From NCBI GenBank assembly GCA_027622715.1, contig JAQBYN010000007.1, positions 52,242 to 116,241 on the forward strand: 64,000 nucleotides of DNA, read 5' to 3'. A program made the position numbers and the translations under genes. Below the pieces are notes generated by a model. It saw only the letters and a program-made list of their open reading frames with translations. It searched no databases and was not told where the DNA came from. Every line of letters starts with the position of its first letter. The stretch's first letter is position 1. This DNA is from Pseudomonadota bacterium (lineage in GTDB: Bacteria > Pseudomonadota > Alphaproteobacteria > SHVP01). Of the stretch, positions 15,575 through 24,435 are shown in pieces.

Positions 15575-15640
15575 CGCGCCGGCGGCACCGACACGACGGG
15601 TTCGACCGCTGTTCTGAACCGATCTACTGCCGCCGGCGCG
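15575..15640. repeat. Perfect 13-bp inverted repeat with structured 40-base loop
   Basis: CGCGCCGGCGGCA (15575-15587) and TGCCGCCGGCGCG (15628-15640) are exact inverted repeats. The loop contains a second short dyad, GGTTC and GAACC. It lies in the 146-base gap between two minus-strand genes. There is no T-run, so it is not a classical terminator; it may stabilise the 3' end of the nucleotidyltransferase message or be a dispersed palindromic element. Confidence 0.5.
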
Positions 15641-15674
15641 ATGATGCGGACGCGGCCTCCTGGGTTGGGCCCGC

Positions 15675-16265
15675 CTAATCCGCGGGCCACGGCAATATCG
15701 TGAGTTCAGGCCACCGCTGCAGCCACGATTCGGCCTTCGCCTCATAGAGCGCGCGGCGCCCCGCAACGACATGCGGCCTGATCGTCATCGTCAGCACATC
15801 GTCCAATCCGTCGGGTGCATATATCTCCGTCGCACCAGTGCGCGTGCGGCGCACGCCAACCGCCATTGAGCGCGTCAGGAACTGATCGATACCGTCGCGC
15901 GCGGATCGCAGCACCGGACTGGAGGCGCCGAAACGCGCCTCGTACCAGAGGTGAACCCGCGCCTGATTGCGAATCTGGATATCGGCACCGTCCAGCGGTC
16001 CCACTGTGTCCAGGGCGGCGCGTACGGCCCGATCTTCGGCCTCGTACGATAGGTCGGTATCGTCAAAATAGAACACGTCGTAGTCGTGGATGCCGTACAG
16101 CGGATCGCGGTTTGTCTGCGCGTTCCACACGCTTTGACAAATGCACCCTGCGGTCAAGTACCAATCCGGTAGGACGTCATGGTCCAGTGCCGCTAGCAAC
16201 ACCGCATTGACTTGGTTCGCGAGGACCGCGCTGAGGACGGCGGCCTCTTGTTCAGCCCGCGTCAC
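15675..16265 (-). CDS. Nucleotidyltransferase-like protein (NTP_transf_6/DUF925)
   Basis: The 196-residue protein fits the DUF925 nucleotidyltransferase-like family: DWYLTAGCICQSVWN near residue 35, then the acidic strand GIHDYDVFYFDD (positions of the metal-binding aspartates), AEDRAVRAAL, IQIRNQARVHLWYEARFG and GATEIYAPDGLDDVLTMTIRP. The family is predicted to transfer nucleotides, but no substrate is known. Its start overlaps the stop of the VOC gene upstream by 4 bases, so the two are translationally coupled. Confidence 0.85.
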   Translation of the reverse strand: MTRAEQEAAVLSAVLANQVNAVLLAALDHDVLPDWYLTAGCICQSVWNAQTNRDPLYGIHDYDVFYFDDTDLSYEAEDRAVRAALDTVGPLDGADIQIRNQARVHLWYEARFGASSPVLRSARDGIDQFLTRSMAVGVRRTRTGATEIYAPDGLDDVLTMTIRPHVVAGRRALYEAKAESWLQRWPELTILPWPAD

Positions 16266-17287
16266 GCCTCTATGGCGGTCCAGAAATAGCCGTCGGGCGA
16301 GTCGAACGAAAACGCCCGCTGACCGAATTCGTCGGCTGTCGCCGCGGTGACGGCTGTCGCACCGGCGCCCCGTACCAGTTCGCGCATCCCGTCGAGATCG
16401 TTCACTCGGATCGAATTGCCGGTGTAGCCCAGGTGTCCCGGGCGCGACAGGTCGCGCCAGTCGGGCGCGGCGCGGCCTTCTTCCAAACGGATGATTTTCA
16501 GCCGCCCCGACCGCCGCTCGGCTGGTGCGTTGGTCGCGCGCGGATCATCAAAGTCCGTTGCATGAAACGCCTCGCCCTCGACGAGATCGAAAATCCGATT
16601 CGGGCCAACACCCGGCCTGTAGGCGCTGGTCGAATCGTTAAGCCGGACCAGGCCCAGTACGTCGTCGTAAAAGGCCAAGCTCTTCTTGCTATCGTCCTGG
16701 ATCATTAGACATTGGTGGGTGAACTGACTGGTCTGAAACAGGCAGTTGGGATCGACACGCCCGTATTGCGGCAGCGCCCACCCAACAAATTCGATAAAGA
16801 CTTGGCGGGTCAGCGCGCGCAGCGCCACCATTTCCCGCACCCCAGGGATGGCCTGCGCGAACGGCGCCAGCTTGTCGCGCGGCGTGAAGCCAACGAAAAA
16901 CGGCGGCACGATCCAGGTGTCCTCGCCCAGTCCTTGCGCGGCCTCGGCGTGATCGTGTAAGCGCGTCATATTGAGGGTCTTCTGCCCGGTCCACCGCGTA
17001 CCTAGGCCGCGCACCGGTCGCGCCCCCAGCCCGGCGCCGACCGCGCCGTCCCAAACCATCAATCGAACTAGACCGTGGTCGGCGTCTTGGTGCTGTAACC
17101 GGATTGATCGCAGCCCCAGGTTCACCCCGTAGAGTTTCTTGGCGTCGGCCGCGTCCAACCGCGCGTCCGCACCGACGCGGTAACCAAAGGATTGCCAGTA
17201 CCGAATGGCCGCCACCGGGTCGGGCACGGCGTGAAATGCTTCGAACAGGCCCCCGACGATGCGCGGTGTTGCGGACGCTTCAGACAT
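16262..17287 (-). CDS. VOC-superfamily protein, two domains
   Basis: The 341-residue protein has two glyoxalase-like modules: GLFEAFHAVPDPVAAIRYW at the N-terminus, and FTHQCLMIQDDSKKSLAFYD with DSPDGYFWTAIE in the second half. Conserved His/Glu positions (THQC and the terminal AIE) are consistent with a metal site in the second module. Function is unknown. It is followed with a 4-base overlap by the nucleotidyltransferase-like gene and preceded by two amidase genes on the same strand, 12 bases away. Confidence 0.78.
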   Translation of the reverse strand: MSEASATPRIVGGLFEAFHAVPDPVAAIRYWQSFGYRVGADARLDAADAKKLYGVNLGLRSIRLQHQDADHGLVRLMVWDGAVGAGLGARPVRGLGTRWTGQKTLNMTRLHDHAEAAQGLGEDTWIVPPFFVGFTPRDKLAPFAQAIPGVREMVALRALTRQVFIEFVGWALPQYGRVDPNCLFQTSQFTHQCLMIQDDSKKSLAFYDDVLGLVRLNDSTSAYRPGVGPNRIFDLVEGEAFHATDFDDPRATNAPAERRSGRLKIIRLEEGRAAPDWRDLSRPGHLGYTGNSIRVNDLDGMRELVRGAGATAVTAATADEFGQRAFSFDSPDGYFWTAIEA

Positions 17288-17299
17288 CGACGCTTCCTT

Positions 17300-18658
17300 T
17301 CAACCGCGCAGCACGGCCTCGATGGACAACCCTTGCGCCAACAACCGTTCATCTTGGCCACCGGGCGCATAGACCATGAAACCAGTCGGCATGTTGTTGG
17401 CGTTGGTCCCGCTCGGCAAGGTCAGCGCGCATACACCCAGAATGTTGCCCAAGTTGGTGTTGGCCAGCGCCAGCCAATTGTTGATGTTGAAGGTCTGCCA
17501 ACTGGCCTCAAGATCGGCGATGGCGGGCGCGGTATTCTTGGTGGTCGGCATCACCATGAGCCCATCCGAGCCTAAAAGGTCGGCCACCACCGCGCGCATC
17601 CGGGTGTGCCCGTCGAGCACATGAAGCACATCGTCCGCCGTCATCGACTTGCCCAAGGAAAGGTCGTGCCACACGCGAAAGTCCATCTTCGTATAGTCGG
17701 GACCTTCGAGCAGGTGGCGCAGCATGTGCCAGGCTTCGGCCCAAGCGAGTGAGCCATGTCGCTGGGACAACGTCAGCACGTCGTCGAGGACCGGGACCGC
17801 TTCGCGCCGGATCCGCACACCGGCGCGCGCAAGCTTTTCAATGGCCGTGTCGAAATTCGCCACAATGGCCGCCTCTGCGCCGTCAAACACGACGTTGGTC
17901 GGCACGATCAGGGTCACGTTGTCGAGCGGTGCCGCCGGCATCAGGGTCGGTCGGCGGCCGCGCAACACGCGCTCGAGCAAGATGCAGTCTTCGACGGAAC
18001 GGGCAAGCGGCCCGATGGTATCGAGCGTCGGCGATAGTGCGGCCAACCCGCCTTTGCCAATATGGCCCTCAGAAGATTTGTATCCGACCAGCCCGTTGAA
18101 GCACGCCGGAATGCGCACCGACCCGCCGGTATCGGTGCCGATGCTGACCGGCGCCAAACCGGCCGCGACAGACACACCCGACCCGCCGGACGAGCCGCCC
18201 GGCGCGCGGGGTGTTTTGGAATCGTGCGGATTGATCGGGGTGCCGTAGTGCGGATTGAGACCCAGCCCTGAGAATGCGAACTCGGGCAGGCCAACCTTGC
18301 CCAGCACCACCATGCCCGCCGCTGCACCATGCGCGACGGCGGCGGCATCTTCGGTCGCCGGTGGGTTATCGCGGTACAGCGCCGAGCCGCAGGTCGTCAC
18401 CGTATCCGTCATGTCGAATAGGTCTTTCCAACTGATCGGCACCCCGTCAAGCGGCCCGCGACTGTTGCCCTTCTTGAGACGAAGGGCAGCCGCCTTGGCT
18501 TCGCTGAGCGCGCGTTCGGCGGTAACGGCGGTGTATACGGCGGTGTTATCGCTGGCCGCGATTCGATCGAGAAAAAACTCGGTAACCGCGACGGCGTCCA
18601 GTGCGCCTGCCTGCAGCGCGCGCCCGATCTCCGCCGCCGTCGCCTCGCCTAAGTTCAT
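17300..18658 (-). CDS. Amidase-signature enzyme (copy 2 of a tandem pair)
   Basis: The 452-residue protein has all three catalytic positions of the amidase-signature (GatA-like) family: Lys in DGVPISWKDLFD, cis-Ser in TDTGGSVRIP and the nucleophile Ser in the GGSSGGSG loop. Family members hydrolyse amides, including aryl- and acyl-amides, nitrile-derived amides and Gln-tRNA, the last only with GatB/C. No gatB/gatC is nearby, so this is a stand-alone amidase. It is clearly paralogous to the next gene upstream, 40 bases away. Confidence 0.92.
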   Translation of the reverse strand: MNLGEATAAEIGRALQAGALDAVAVTEFFLDRIAASDNTAVYTAVTAERALSEAKAAALRLKKGNSRGPLDGVPISWKDLFDMTDTVTTCGSALYRDNPPATEDAAAVAHGAAAGMVVLGKVGLPEFAFSGLGLNPHYGTPINPHDSKTPRAPGGSSGGSGVSVAAGLAPVSIGTDTGGSVRIPACFNGLVGYKSSEGHIGKGGLAALSPTLDTIGPLARSVEDCILLERVLRGRRPTLMPAAPLDNVTLIVPTNVVFDGAEAAIVANFDTAIEKLARAGVRIRREAVPVLDDVLTLSQRHGSLAWAEAWHMLRHLLEGPDYTKMDFRVWHDLSLGKSMTADDVLHVLDGHTRMRAVVADLLGSDGLMVMPTTKNTAPAIADLEASWQTFNINNWLALANTNLGNILGVCALTLPSGTNANNMPTGFMVYAPGGQDERLLAQGLSIEAVLRG

Positions 18659-18698
18659 CTGTCCCCCCAGAGCGCTTGGTGATGACGCCGCTGCGCCG

Positions 18699-20060
18699 TT
18701 AGTTTCGCTGCATCGCCTGCTGCATACTTTGCATGTAACACATCAGCAATTCGTCTTGGCCGGTAAAGGCGTTGAATAGGATGCCGGTCGGCAACCCTTG
18801 GCCGTCGACACCGGACGGCACCGTAAATCCCGGCAGATCGAAGTAATTGCCCAGCATCGTGTTGCGCAACGCCGTCAGGTTGGTCGCGTGAAATACCTCG
18901 TCGTCGGCCTCGAGTGGGGCAATTTCGGGCGCGGTGATCGCGACCGTTGGCATTGCGATAAATGTTGGCCCCTCCATCTCGGCGCCCAGCTTGCGATTGA
19001 GTGTCCGCCGCGCTTCCATGATCGCGATGTAGTCTGCGGCGGTCTGGCTGCGGCCGCGTTCGATGCGCGACACGACGCGGCGGTCGATCTTACCGCCCTC
19101 GGGCCCATCCACGTAACGTCCCAGATTGTAGAACGCCTCGGCTGTGGCCAGCGTGCCGTGCGCGGCCGAGGACTCGAGCATCGCGTCGAATACATCGAAA
19201 CGGCGACGCTCGATCGCCACGCCGGCGGCCGATAGCCGCGACAGCATCGCTTCAAAATTGGCGACGACCGCGTCTTGCGCCTCTTCAAAAACCAAATTCT
19301 CCGGCACCACCAATTTGAGATCGGCGAGGCCCGCCGGGCGCGGCACGACAACGAGCTGTCGGCACAACGCGCGCTCCATCAGCACGCAATCCTCGACTGA
19401 CTTTCCGAGCGGCCCGATGGTGTCCAACGTCAATGACAATGGCTGGACGCGTTCCTTGCTGATATGCCCTTGCGACGATTTGTAACCGACCAAGCCGTTG
19501 AAGGCAGCCGGGATGCGGACCGAACCACCGGTATCGGTGCCGATAGCGATCGGGGCCAGCCCCGCCGCCACGGCCACCGCCGAGCCCGACGACGAACCGC
19601 CCGGCGCGCGCGGCGTGTCGGTGCTATGCGGATTAATCGGTGTGCCGAAATGCGGGTTCAAGCCAAGCCCGGAAAACGCGAACTCAGTCAGGTTGACTTT
19701 GCCCAGCACCACCATACCGGCGGCGGCGCAATTCTTAACGATGGGCGCGTCGTCCTCGGCCGGGGCACGGGTGCGAAAAATCTCGGACGCGCAGGTCGTC
19801 GTCACCCCGCGCACATCGACCAGATCCTTCCACGCCACCGGCACGCCATCGAGCGGCCCCAATGGATGGCCCTTCGCGTAGCGCGCCGCACTAGCCTTGG
19901 CCTCTTGCCGGGCCCGTTCGGCGGTGACGGTGATGAAAACCGACTGATCCGCATGCGCGGCAATCCGGCTCAGGAAATGCTCGGTCACCTCAACCGGATC
20001 GAGTTTTTTGTCGCGCATCGCACGGCCCAGCTGGGCGGCGGTAAGGGTGCTGATATCCAT
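18699..20060 (-). CDS. Amidase-signature enzyme (copy 1 of a tandem pair)
   Basis: The 453-residue protein has the catalytic Lys (DGVPVAWKDLVD), the Gly/Ser-rich loop GGSSSGSAVAV and TDTGGSVRIPAAFNGLVGYK. Most landmarks are shared with the downstream gene, indicating an old tandem duplication. It begins the amidase-amidase-VOC-nucleotidyltransferase run, which may be one operon. The substrate is unknown. The first ATG at 20060 gives the standard N-terminus (TAAQLGRAMRDKKLDPVEV). Confidence 0.92.
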   Translation of the reverse strand: MDISTLTAAQLGRAMRDKKLDPVEVTEHFLSRIAAHADQSVFITVTAERARQEAKASAARYAKGHPLGPLDGVPVAWKDLVDVRGVTTTCASEIFRTRAPAEDDAPIVKNCAAAGMVVLGKVNLTEFAFSGLGLNPHFGTPINPHSTDTPRAPGGSSSGSAVAVAAGLAPIAIGTDTGGSVRIPAAFNGLVGYKSSQGHISKERVQPLSLTLDTIGPLGKSVEDCVLMERALCRQLVVVPRPAGLADLKLVVPENLVFEEAQDAVVANFEAMLSRLSAAGVAIERRRFDVFDAMLESSAAHGTLATAEAFYNLGRYVDGPEGGKIDRRVVSRIERGRSQTAADYIAIMEARRTLNRKLGAEMEGPTFIAMPTVAITAPEIAPLEADDEVFHATNLTALRNTMLGNYFDLPGFTVPSGVDGQGLPTGILFNAFTGQDELLMCYMQSMQQAMQRN

Positions 20061-20177
20061 GGGTCGCGGTTATGCCTTCTTCGGTGAGCGGCGACAAGGA
20101 TGGTAGTTCAGTTGTCGCACCGCAAGTACGTGCCAAAGATGCTTTATCGCTGGGTCCGGTCCGTGCGACTATGAGGC

Positions 20178-20381
20178 ATGAAAAATCAATCGTTTAGCGC
20201 CAGCGTTTGGCGCGAAGGGAAATGGTACGTCGCGCAATGCCTCGAGGTCGACGTAGCTAGTCAGGGAACGAGCGAAGCCGCCGCGCTAAAAAACCTGGCC
20301 GATGCTCTAGAGCTTCATTTCGCACCGCCGAGCGCGACGGAAGTGCCGAAGGTTCGGTCCGTCACCGTGCGTGCCGCTTAG
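20178..20381 (+). CDS. hicB: HicB-family antitoxin
   Basis: The 67-residue protein has the partial RNase-H-like fold of HicB antitoxins: FSASVWREGKWYVAQCLEVD, then VASQGTSEAAALKNLADALELHF. The DNA-binding C-terminal domain of longer HicB proteins is missing, as is common in the short type. It precedes and overlaps the toxin gene by 11 bases, which keeps synthesis of the two proteins coupled. Antitoxin-first order is the reverse of E. coli hicAB but frequent elsewhere. Confidence 0.82.
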   Translation: MKNQSFSASVWREGKWYVAQCLEVDVASQGTSEAAALKNLADALELHFAPPSATEVPKVRSVTVRAA

Positions 20382-20592
20382 ACCGCTTGGCTATCGCGAA
20401 GTACGGCGGCGCCTTATCGTCGCCGGTTGGCGCGAAGCGGGAACGTCCGGCAGTCACGTCAAGTTCGCCTTGCGGTCTGGAGCGGGCGTCCGCACAGCTA
20501 TTGTGCCAAAACATCGGGAGATCGCCGTAGGCACATTGAGGAGCATTCTCCGCCAAGCCGGGATAACCCAGGAGGAGTTCGAGAACCTCTAG
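20371..20592 (+). CDS. hicA: HicA-family toxin (mRNA interferase)
   Basis: This 73-residue dsRBD-like protein has the HicA/YcfA signature: YREVRRRLIVAGWREAG, the catalytic-His segment SGSHVKF, and PKHREIAVGTLRSILRQAGI. HicA cleaves mRNA independently of ribosomes until bound by HicB. The start is GTG 20371, inside the end of hicB. All key motifs, including the His, are intact, so the toxin is probably active. Confidence 0.85.
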   Translation: MPLRPLGYREVRRRLIVAGWREAGTSGSHVKFALRSGAGVRTAIVPKHREIAVGTLRSILRQAGITQEEFENL

Positions 20593-20629
20593 CGAAGTAC
20601 GGCGCGTACCCGCGGCGCGCGGCACGCGC

Positions 20630-21670
20630 CTATGCCGCCTTGGAACGGCCTTCAGCCAACGCGTTGAACGCCGCGAGTGAGGCCTCGATCGGCCCGCGCT
20701 CGAGGTCGCGCACGATGAATACGATCCGCGAGCGCCGGTCGGCATCGGGCCAGCGTTTGAGATGAACCGGCGGATGCACGACATGCTGGACACCGTGGAT
20801 TGCCACCGGCGCCGGCATGCCTTTGACGTTGAGCAGGCCTTTGACCCGCAGCACGTCCTCGCCGTGCGCTTGCAACAGCATCGTCAGCCAAATGCCAAAC
20901 GCGGTCCAATCGATCGGCTGATCGAAGGTCAGACAAAACGCATGGATGTGATCGTCGTGCCGGTTGGCGTCGTGCCGGTGATGGTCGTGGTCGGCGGCGG
21001 CGAAAGCTTCGGCGTCGATCCAATGCCCGACTTCCTTTGACTTGCTCTTGGGATCGTACAAGTCGTTGGTCAGCAGCTTGGTCGCGGTCAGTTCTTCGGT
21101 GGCGAGAAATATCGGTGCCGCCGGGTTGAGATCGCGCAGCCGCGCGCGTAAAGCCGGGACATCGGCGTCCGACAAGTCCGTCTTGGTCAGCACGATGCGG
21201 TCGGCGACTGCCGCTTGCTTCACCGATTCGGACTGGCGGTTCATTTGCTTGAGCCCATTCACCGCATCGATCGTCGTGATGATATTGCCCAAACGAAAAT
21301 GAAACCGGATCACCGGATCGGCCATTAGCGTGTAGATGATCGGCGCGGGATCAGCGAGCCCGGTGGTCTCGACCACAAGCCGCCGGAACGCGAATTCGCC
21401 CGCCGCACGGCGTTCCCACAAATCGCGCATCGAGGTCGCGAGGTCGTCGCGGATGGTGCAGCACAGGCACCCCGATTGCAGCATTACGATGTTCTCGTCG
21501 ATCTGCTCCAGCAAGTGATGGTCCAGACCAATCTCGCCGAACTCGTTGATCAGCACCGCGGTGTCCGCCATGTCGGGCGATTCAAGCAGGCGCTTGAGCA
21601 GCGTCGTCTTGCCCGACCCGAGAAAACCCGTAATGACGTTGACGGGCAAATAACCGGCGTAGCGCGACAT
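20630..21670 (-). CDS. CobW/COG0523-family GTP-binding metallochaperone
   Basis: The 346-residue G3E GTPase has a Walker A motif GFLGSGKT (15-22), the metal-binding CLCC (68-71), Walker B region ETTGLADP, base-recognition TKTD and a His-rich linker (DHDHHRHDANRHDDHIH) before the CobW C-terminal domain. COG0523 proteins insert or traffic Zn, Co or Fe into client proteins. No cobalamin-synthesis genes are adjacent and no Zur site was noted, so the metal is unknown. ATG 21670 shares one base with the upstream stop (TAATG), so it is coupled to the small Cys protein. Confidence 0.9.
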   Translation of the reverse strand: MSRYAGYLPVNVITGFLGSGKTTLLKRLLESPDMADTAVLINEFGEIGLDHHLLEQIDENIVMLQSGCLCCTIRDDLATSMRDLWERRAAGEFAFRRLVVETTGLADPAPIIYTLMADPVIRFHFRLGNIITTIDAVNGLKQMNRQSESVKQAAVADRIVLTKTDLSDADVPALRARLRDLNPAAPIFLATEELTATKLLTNDLYDPKSKSKEVGHWIDAEAFAAADHDHHRHDANRHDDHIHAFCLTFDQPIDWTAFGIWLTMLLQAHGEDVLRVKGLLNVKGMPAPVAIHGVQHVVHPPVHLKRWPDADRRSRIVFIVRDLERGPIEASLAAFNALAEGRSKAA

Positions 21671-21981
21671 TACTGGCTCAACGCCGCAATGATTTTCGGA
21701 TCGAGCGGATCGCACGGCCGCTTGATCATCTTTTCGGCAGTCGGCCAGAGCGCCGCAAAATGATCGATCACCTCGCTCGCGCCCGTGCGGTTTGAGACAA
21801 CAAAAGCCGCGCCCTGCCAATCAGCCATCTTCAACCCGTAATGACTGAGGATGCGGTTGGTCAGCGCGACCTGGTGCGCCCGTTCACGCCGCCGCGTCTC
21901 CGCGCCGCTGCGTTTTTTCAACGCATCATCGGAGTCGGTCCAGTGCTCACCCGCACCGAGAACGCCGCATAGGCCGCACAT
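21670..21981 (-). CDS. Small Cys-containing protein coupled to CobW GTPase
   Basis: The 103-residue protein begins MCGLCGVLGAGEHW, a CxxC next to a Gly-rich turn and His, followed by Arg-rich helices and a conserved-looking C-terminus (NRTGASEVIDHFAALWPTAE). I do not recognise a named family. Its stop overlaps the CobW start by one base, so the two are made together. The N-terminal CxxC makes it a candidate metal client or partner of the GTPase, but this is inference from position. Confidence 0.7.
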   Translation of the reverse strand: MCGLCGVLGAGEHWTDSDDALKKRSGAETRRRERAHQVALTNRILSHYGLKMADWQGAAFVVSNRTGASEVIDHFAALWPTAEKMIKRPCDPLDPKIIAALSQ

Positions 21982-22004
21982 CGCGCTAGTCCTCCTGGAC
22001 GAGC

Positions 22005-22103
22005 TCCTCCCCCTCGCAGAGGGGGAGGGAAGGGAGGGGGTTGTCGCGTGCGCCGGGGAACGACCCCCTCCCTACCCTCCCCCTGCACGCAGGGGGAGGA
22101 GGA
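22005..22103. repeat. GC-rich intergenic palindromic element
   Basis: This is a dense nested inverted repeat. GGGGGAGGGAAGGGAGGGGG (22020-22040 region) faces CCCCCTCCCTACCCTCCCCC (22063-22083 region), and each arm also folds locally (CTCCTCCCCCTC with GAGGGGGAGG; CTGCACGCAGGGGGAGGAGG). It fills the gap between the small Cys protein gene and the deacetylase gene. The sequence type, alternating CCCTCC/GGAGGG arms, is that of dispersed palindromes common in alphaproteobacterial intergenic space. A shorter relative is at 28601-28622. Confidence 0.6.
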
Positions 22104-22164
22104 GTCGGGTGCCACGCAAGCGCGCGCGCTTGGGTCATGCTCGAGCGATCTTCCAAGAAAAGGT

Positions 22165-23067
22165 CTAGCGCTTCTTGCCCTTCTTCGCACCTTTGCGCGG
22201 GCTGCGTTTCTGGAAGTCCTTGGCGATTTCCTCGAACGTGACAAACCGCACGCCCGGGTGGTTGGCAATGTGGTCGTGCAGCCGTTCGTGCATCATCAGC
22301 ACTTGCGGCCGGCCCGACACGTCAGGGTGGATCGTCATGGTGAACACCGCGTAGTCGTATTCGCGGTAGACCCAGTCGAACTGGTCGCGCCACATCTGTT
22401 CGATGTCGCGGGGATTGACGAAGCCGTGGCTGTTGGGCGCCTTTTTGATGAACATCATCGGCGGCAGATCGTCGGTGTACCAGCTCGCCGGAATTTCGAC
22501 GAGATCGGTTTCCTTGCCGCGCTTTAGCGGCTTCATCCACGAGTCTGGGTGTTTCGAATAATCGATCGGGGTCCACGAATCGCCCACACGAACGTAATAA
22601 GGAATGAAGTCGTGATGCATCAGCGAGTGGTCGTAGAGGATCCCGCGCTCGAGCAACAATTCGTTGGTGACGTTGGAAAACTCCCACCACGGCGCGACAT
22701 AGCCACGCGGTTTTTTGCCGGTCAGCTTTTTGATCAAGCTGATGCACTTGTCCAGAACGATCGTTTCCTGCTCGCGCGTCATCGCGATCGGGTTTTCGTG
22801 GCTATAGCCGTGCACGCCGATTTCATGGCCGCGCAGATGCACGTCCTTCATTTCTTTGGGGAAGGTTTCGATCGAGTGCCCAGGGATGAACCACGTGGTC
22901 TTGATGCCCCAGCGGTCGAACAGATCCAACAGACGCGGGCTGCCGACCTCGCCGGAGAACATGCCGCGCGAAATATCGTCGGGCGAATCCTCGCCGCCGT
23001 ACGAGCCCAACCATCCAGCCACCGCATCAACATCGACGCCGTAAGCCACCAGAATTTCTTTTGCCAT
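22165..23067 (-). CDS. Polysaccharide deacetylase family protein (PgdA/PuuE-like)
   Basis: The 300-residue NodB-homology protein has catalytic-base motif AYGVDVDAV near the N-terminus, metal motif HGYSHE, and YVAPWWEFS for the third motif. The [18 protein letters not shown] segment is shared with the group that includes Helicobacter PgdA and cyclic-imide/allantoin hydrolases, so the substrate could be a sugar amide or a cyclic amide. The C-terminal tail is unusually basic ([13 protein letters not shown]). I chose ATG 23067, preceded by GGGAGGGG, over an upstream TTG. There is no signal peptide, so it acts in the cytoplasm. Confidence 0.85.
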   Translation of the reverse strand: MAKEILVAYGVDVDAVAGWLGSYGGEDSPDDISRGMFSGEVGSPRLLDLFDRWGIKTTWFIPGHSIETFPKEMKDVHLRGHEIGVHGYSHENPIAMTREQETIVLDKCISLIKKLTGKKPRGYVAPWWEFSNVTNELLLERGILYDHSLMHHDFIPYYVRVGDSWTPIDYSKHPDSWMKPLKRGKETDLVEIPASWYTDDLPPMMFIKKAPNSHGFVNPRDIEQMWRDQFDWVYREYDYAVFTMTIHPDVSGRPQVLMMHERLHDHIANHPGVRFVTFEEIAKDFQKRSPRKGAKKGKKR

Positions 23068-23279
23068 GTCGGCCCCTCCCAATTTCGGTTCTTGTCAAAA
23101 GCCGCCCAAGATTAGCACGATCTTTCGGCACGTGGCGTCATCACCGCGGCGATCAACTGCCGCCGGAACTGCCGTCCGATGAGCGCCAGACGTGCAGGGC
23201 TGCCAAAGGTCTCGCGCGTCGCGCGCTCGGCCCCTAGATTGTCCCCCAACGACAACGCGCCGGTCCGGGGAGGACGCCA

Positions 23280-23603
23280 ATGATCATCGACTACCGCGCC
23301 TATACGCTGAAGGTGGGCACTGTGCCGCTGTTCCTCAAACTGTTCGACGAGGAGGGCCGCGACGTGCAAAAGCGCATCTTGGGCAACTTCATCGGCATGT
23401 TCCGGACGGAAATCGGCAACACGAACCAGATCATCCACATGTGGGGCTACGCCAATCTCGAAGAGCGCCAACGCCGGCGCGCCGAATGCGCGGTGGACCC
23501 CACGTTCCTGGCCTATGTTAAGAAAGCCCGTGACTACATCGTCGAACAGGACGTGCGCATTTTGGTGCCCGAAGCCGGCACGCCCGACCTCAGCAAGCTT
23601 TAA
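23280..23603 (+). CDS. NIPSNAP-family protein
   Basis: The 107-residue ferredoxin-like fold protein starts IIDYRAYTLKVGTVPLFLKL, typical for bacterial NIPSNAP domains, and has QIIHMWGYANLEERQRRRA in the second half. These proteins are small dimeric alpha-beta barrels that often accompany catabolic enzymes; the biochemical role is unclear. GGGGAGGACGCCA precedes the ATG. The GST gene follows 63 bases later on the same strand. Confidence 0.9.
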   Translation: MIIDYRAYTLKVGTVPLFLKLFDEEGRDVQKRILGNFIGMFRTEIGNTNQIIHMWGYANLEERQRRRAECAVDPTFLAYVKKARDYIVEQDVRILVPEAGTPDLSKL

Positions 23604-23666
23604 ACACTTTCTATTGGCGCAGCGCGACCAAGACCGCGCGCGCCGCAACACAAGGGAGCCACGTCC

Positions 23667-24332
23667 ATGAAACTCGTCTTCACCCCCAACCCCGAATACA
23701 TCCACAAGGTTCTGGTCACCGCGCAGGAGGCCGGCGTGCTGAACAAGCTGCACATGGAACGCCAGGTGCCGTTCGACGAAGACACCGAAATCTGGAAGTA
23801 CAACCCGCTGGGCAAGGTGCCGTCCTTCGTCATGGACAACGGCAAGCCGCTGTTCGGTGGCTTGTTGATTTGCGAATACCTCGATTCGTTCAACAAGACC
23901 GCACCGCTGTTTCCAAAAGACGACACCCGGTGGGATGTTCGCCGCCAAATGATCACGTCGGATGGCGTGTTCGACGCGACCACCTTGATCCGAGTCGAAA
24001 GCTGGCGCGACAAGGCCGAGTGGAACGTCGACTACATGGTGCGCGAGCGGCGCAAGATCATGTTGGCGCTCAAGCTGCTCAACGAAGACGCCAAAGAGTG
24101 GCTGAAGAACCCCAAGCGCTTTCACATCGCCCACGTCACCACTGCGGGCAGCCTATCCTACCTAAGCCTGCGTAACCCGATCACCGACTGCAAACTCGAA
24201 CCCGGCGACGGCGACTGGGATTGGAAGAAAGAGTTCCCGGTGTTGGGCGGCTGGTACGACGGCATCCTGTCGCGCCCGTCGCTGGCGTTCCGCCTTGCGA
24301 AGGAAGACATCGCGGCGTATCCCAAAGCTTAA
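23667..24332 (+). CDS. Glutathione S-transferase family protein
   Basis: The 221-residue protein has a thioredoxin-fold N-terminal domain (MKLVFTPNPEYIHKVLVTAQ, cis-Pro in GKVPSFVMDNG, Glu/Ser-type glutathione contact near FGGLLICEYL) and an all-helical C-terminal domain. The usual catalytic Ser/Cys after the first strand is replaced by NPEY, so the catalytic class cannot be assigned. It probably conjugates or dehalogenates small molecules. AAGGGAG precedes the ATG. Confidence 0.88.
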   Translation: MKLVFTPNPEYIHKVLVTAQEAGVLNKLHMERQVPFDEDTEIWKYNPLGKVPSFVMDNGKPLFGGLLICEYLDSFNKTAPLFPKDDTRWDVRRQMITSDGVFDATTLIRVESWRDKAEWNVDYMVRERRKIMLALKLLNEDAKEWLKNPKRFHIAHVTTAGSLSYLSLRNPITDCKLEPGDGDWDWKKEFPVLGGWYDGILSRPSLAFRLAKEDIAAYPKA

Positions 24333-24435
24333 GTTACCGCGTCACCGAGGCGGAAGATGTCGCACAATCGGAACCACCCGCGTCGTCATGGCGCGGGGGC
24401 AGCTTTCACCGAGACGATTCCTCAAGAATAGACAC

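Noticed and set aside
17300..20060. GatA subunits of the tRNA amidotransferase
   Set aside because: Two tandem copies without gatB or gatC nearby; stand-alone amidases are the simpler reading.
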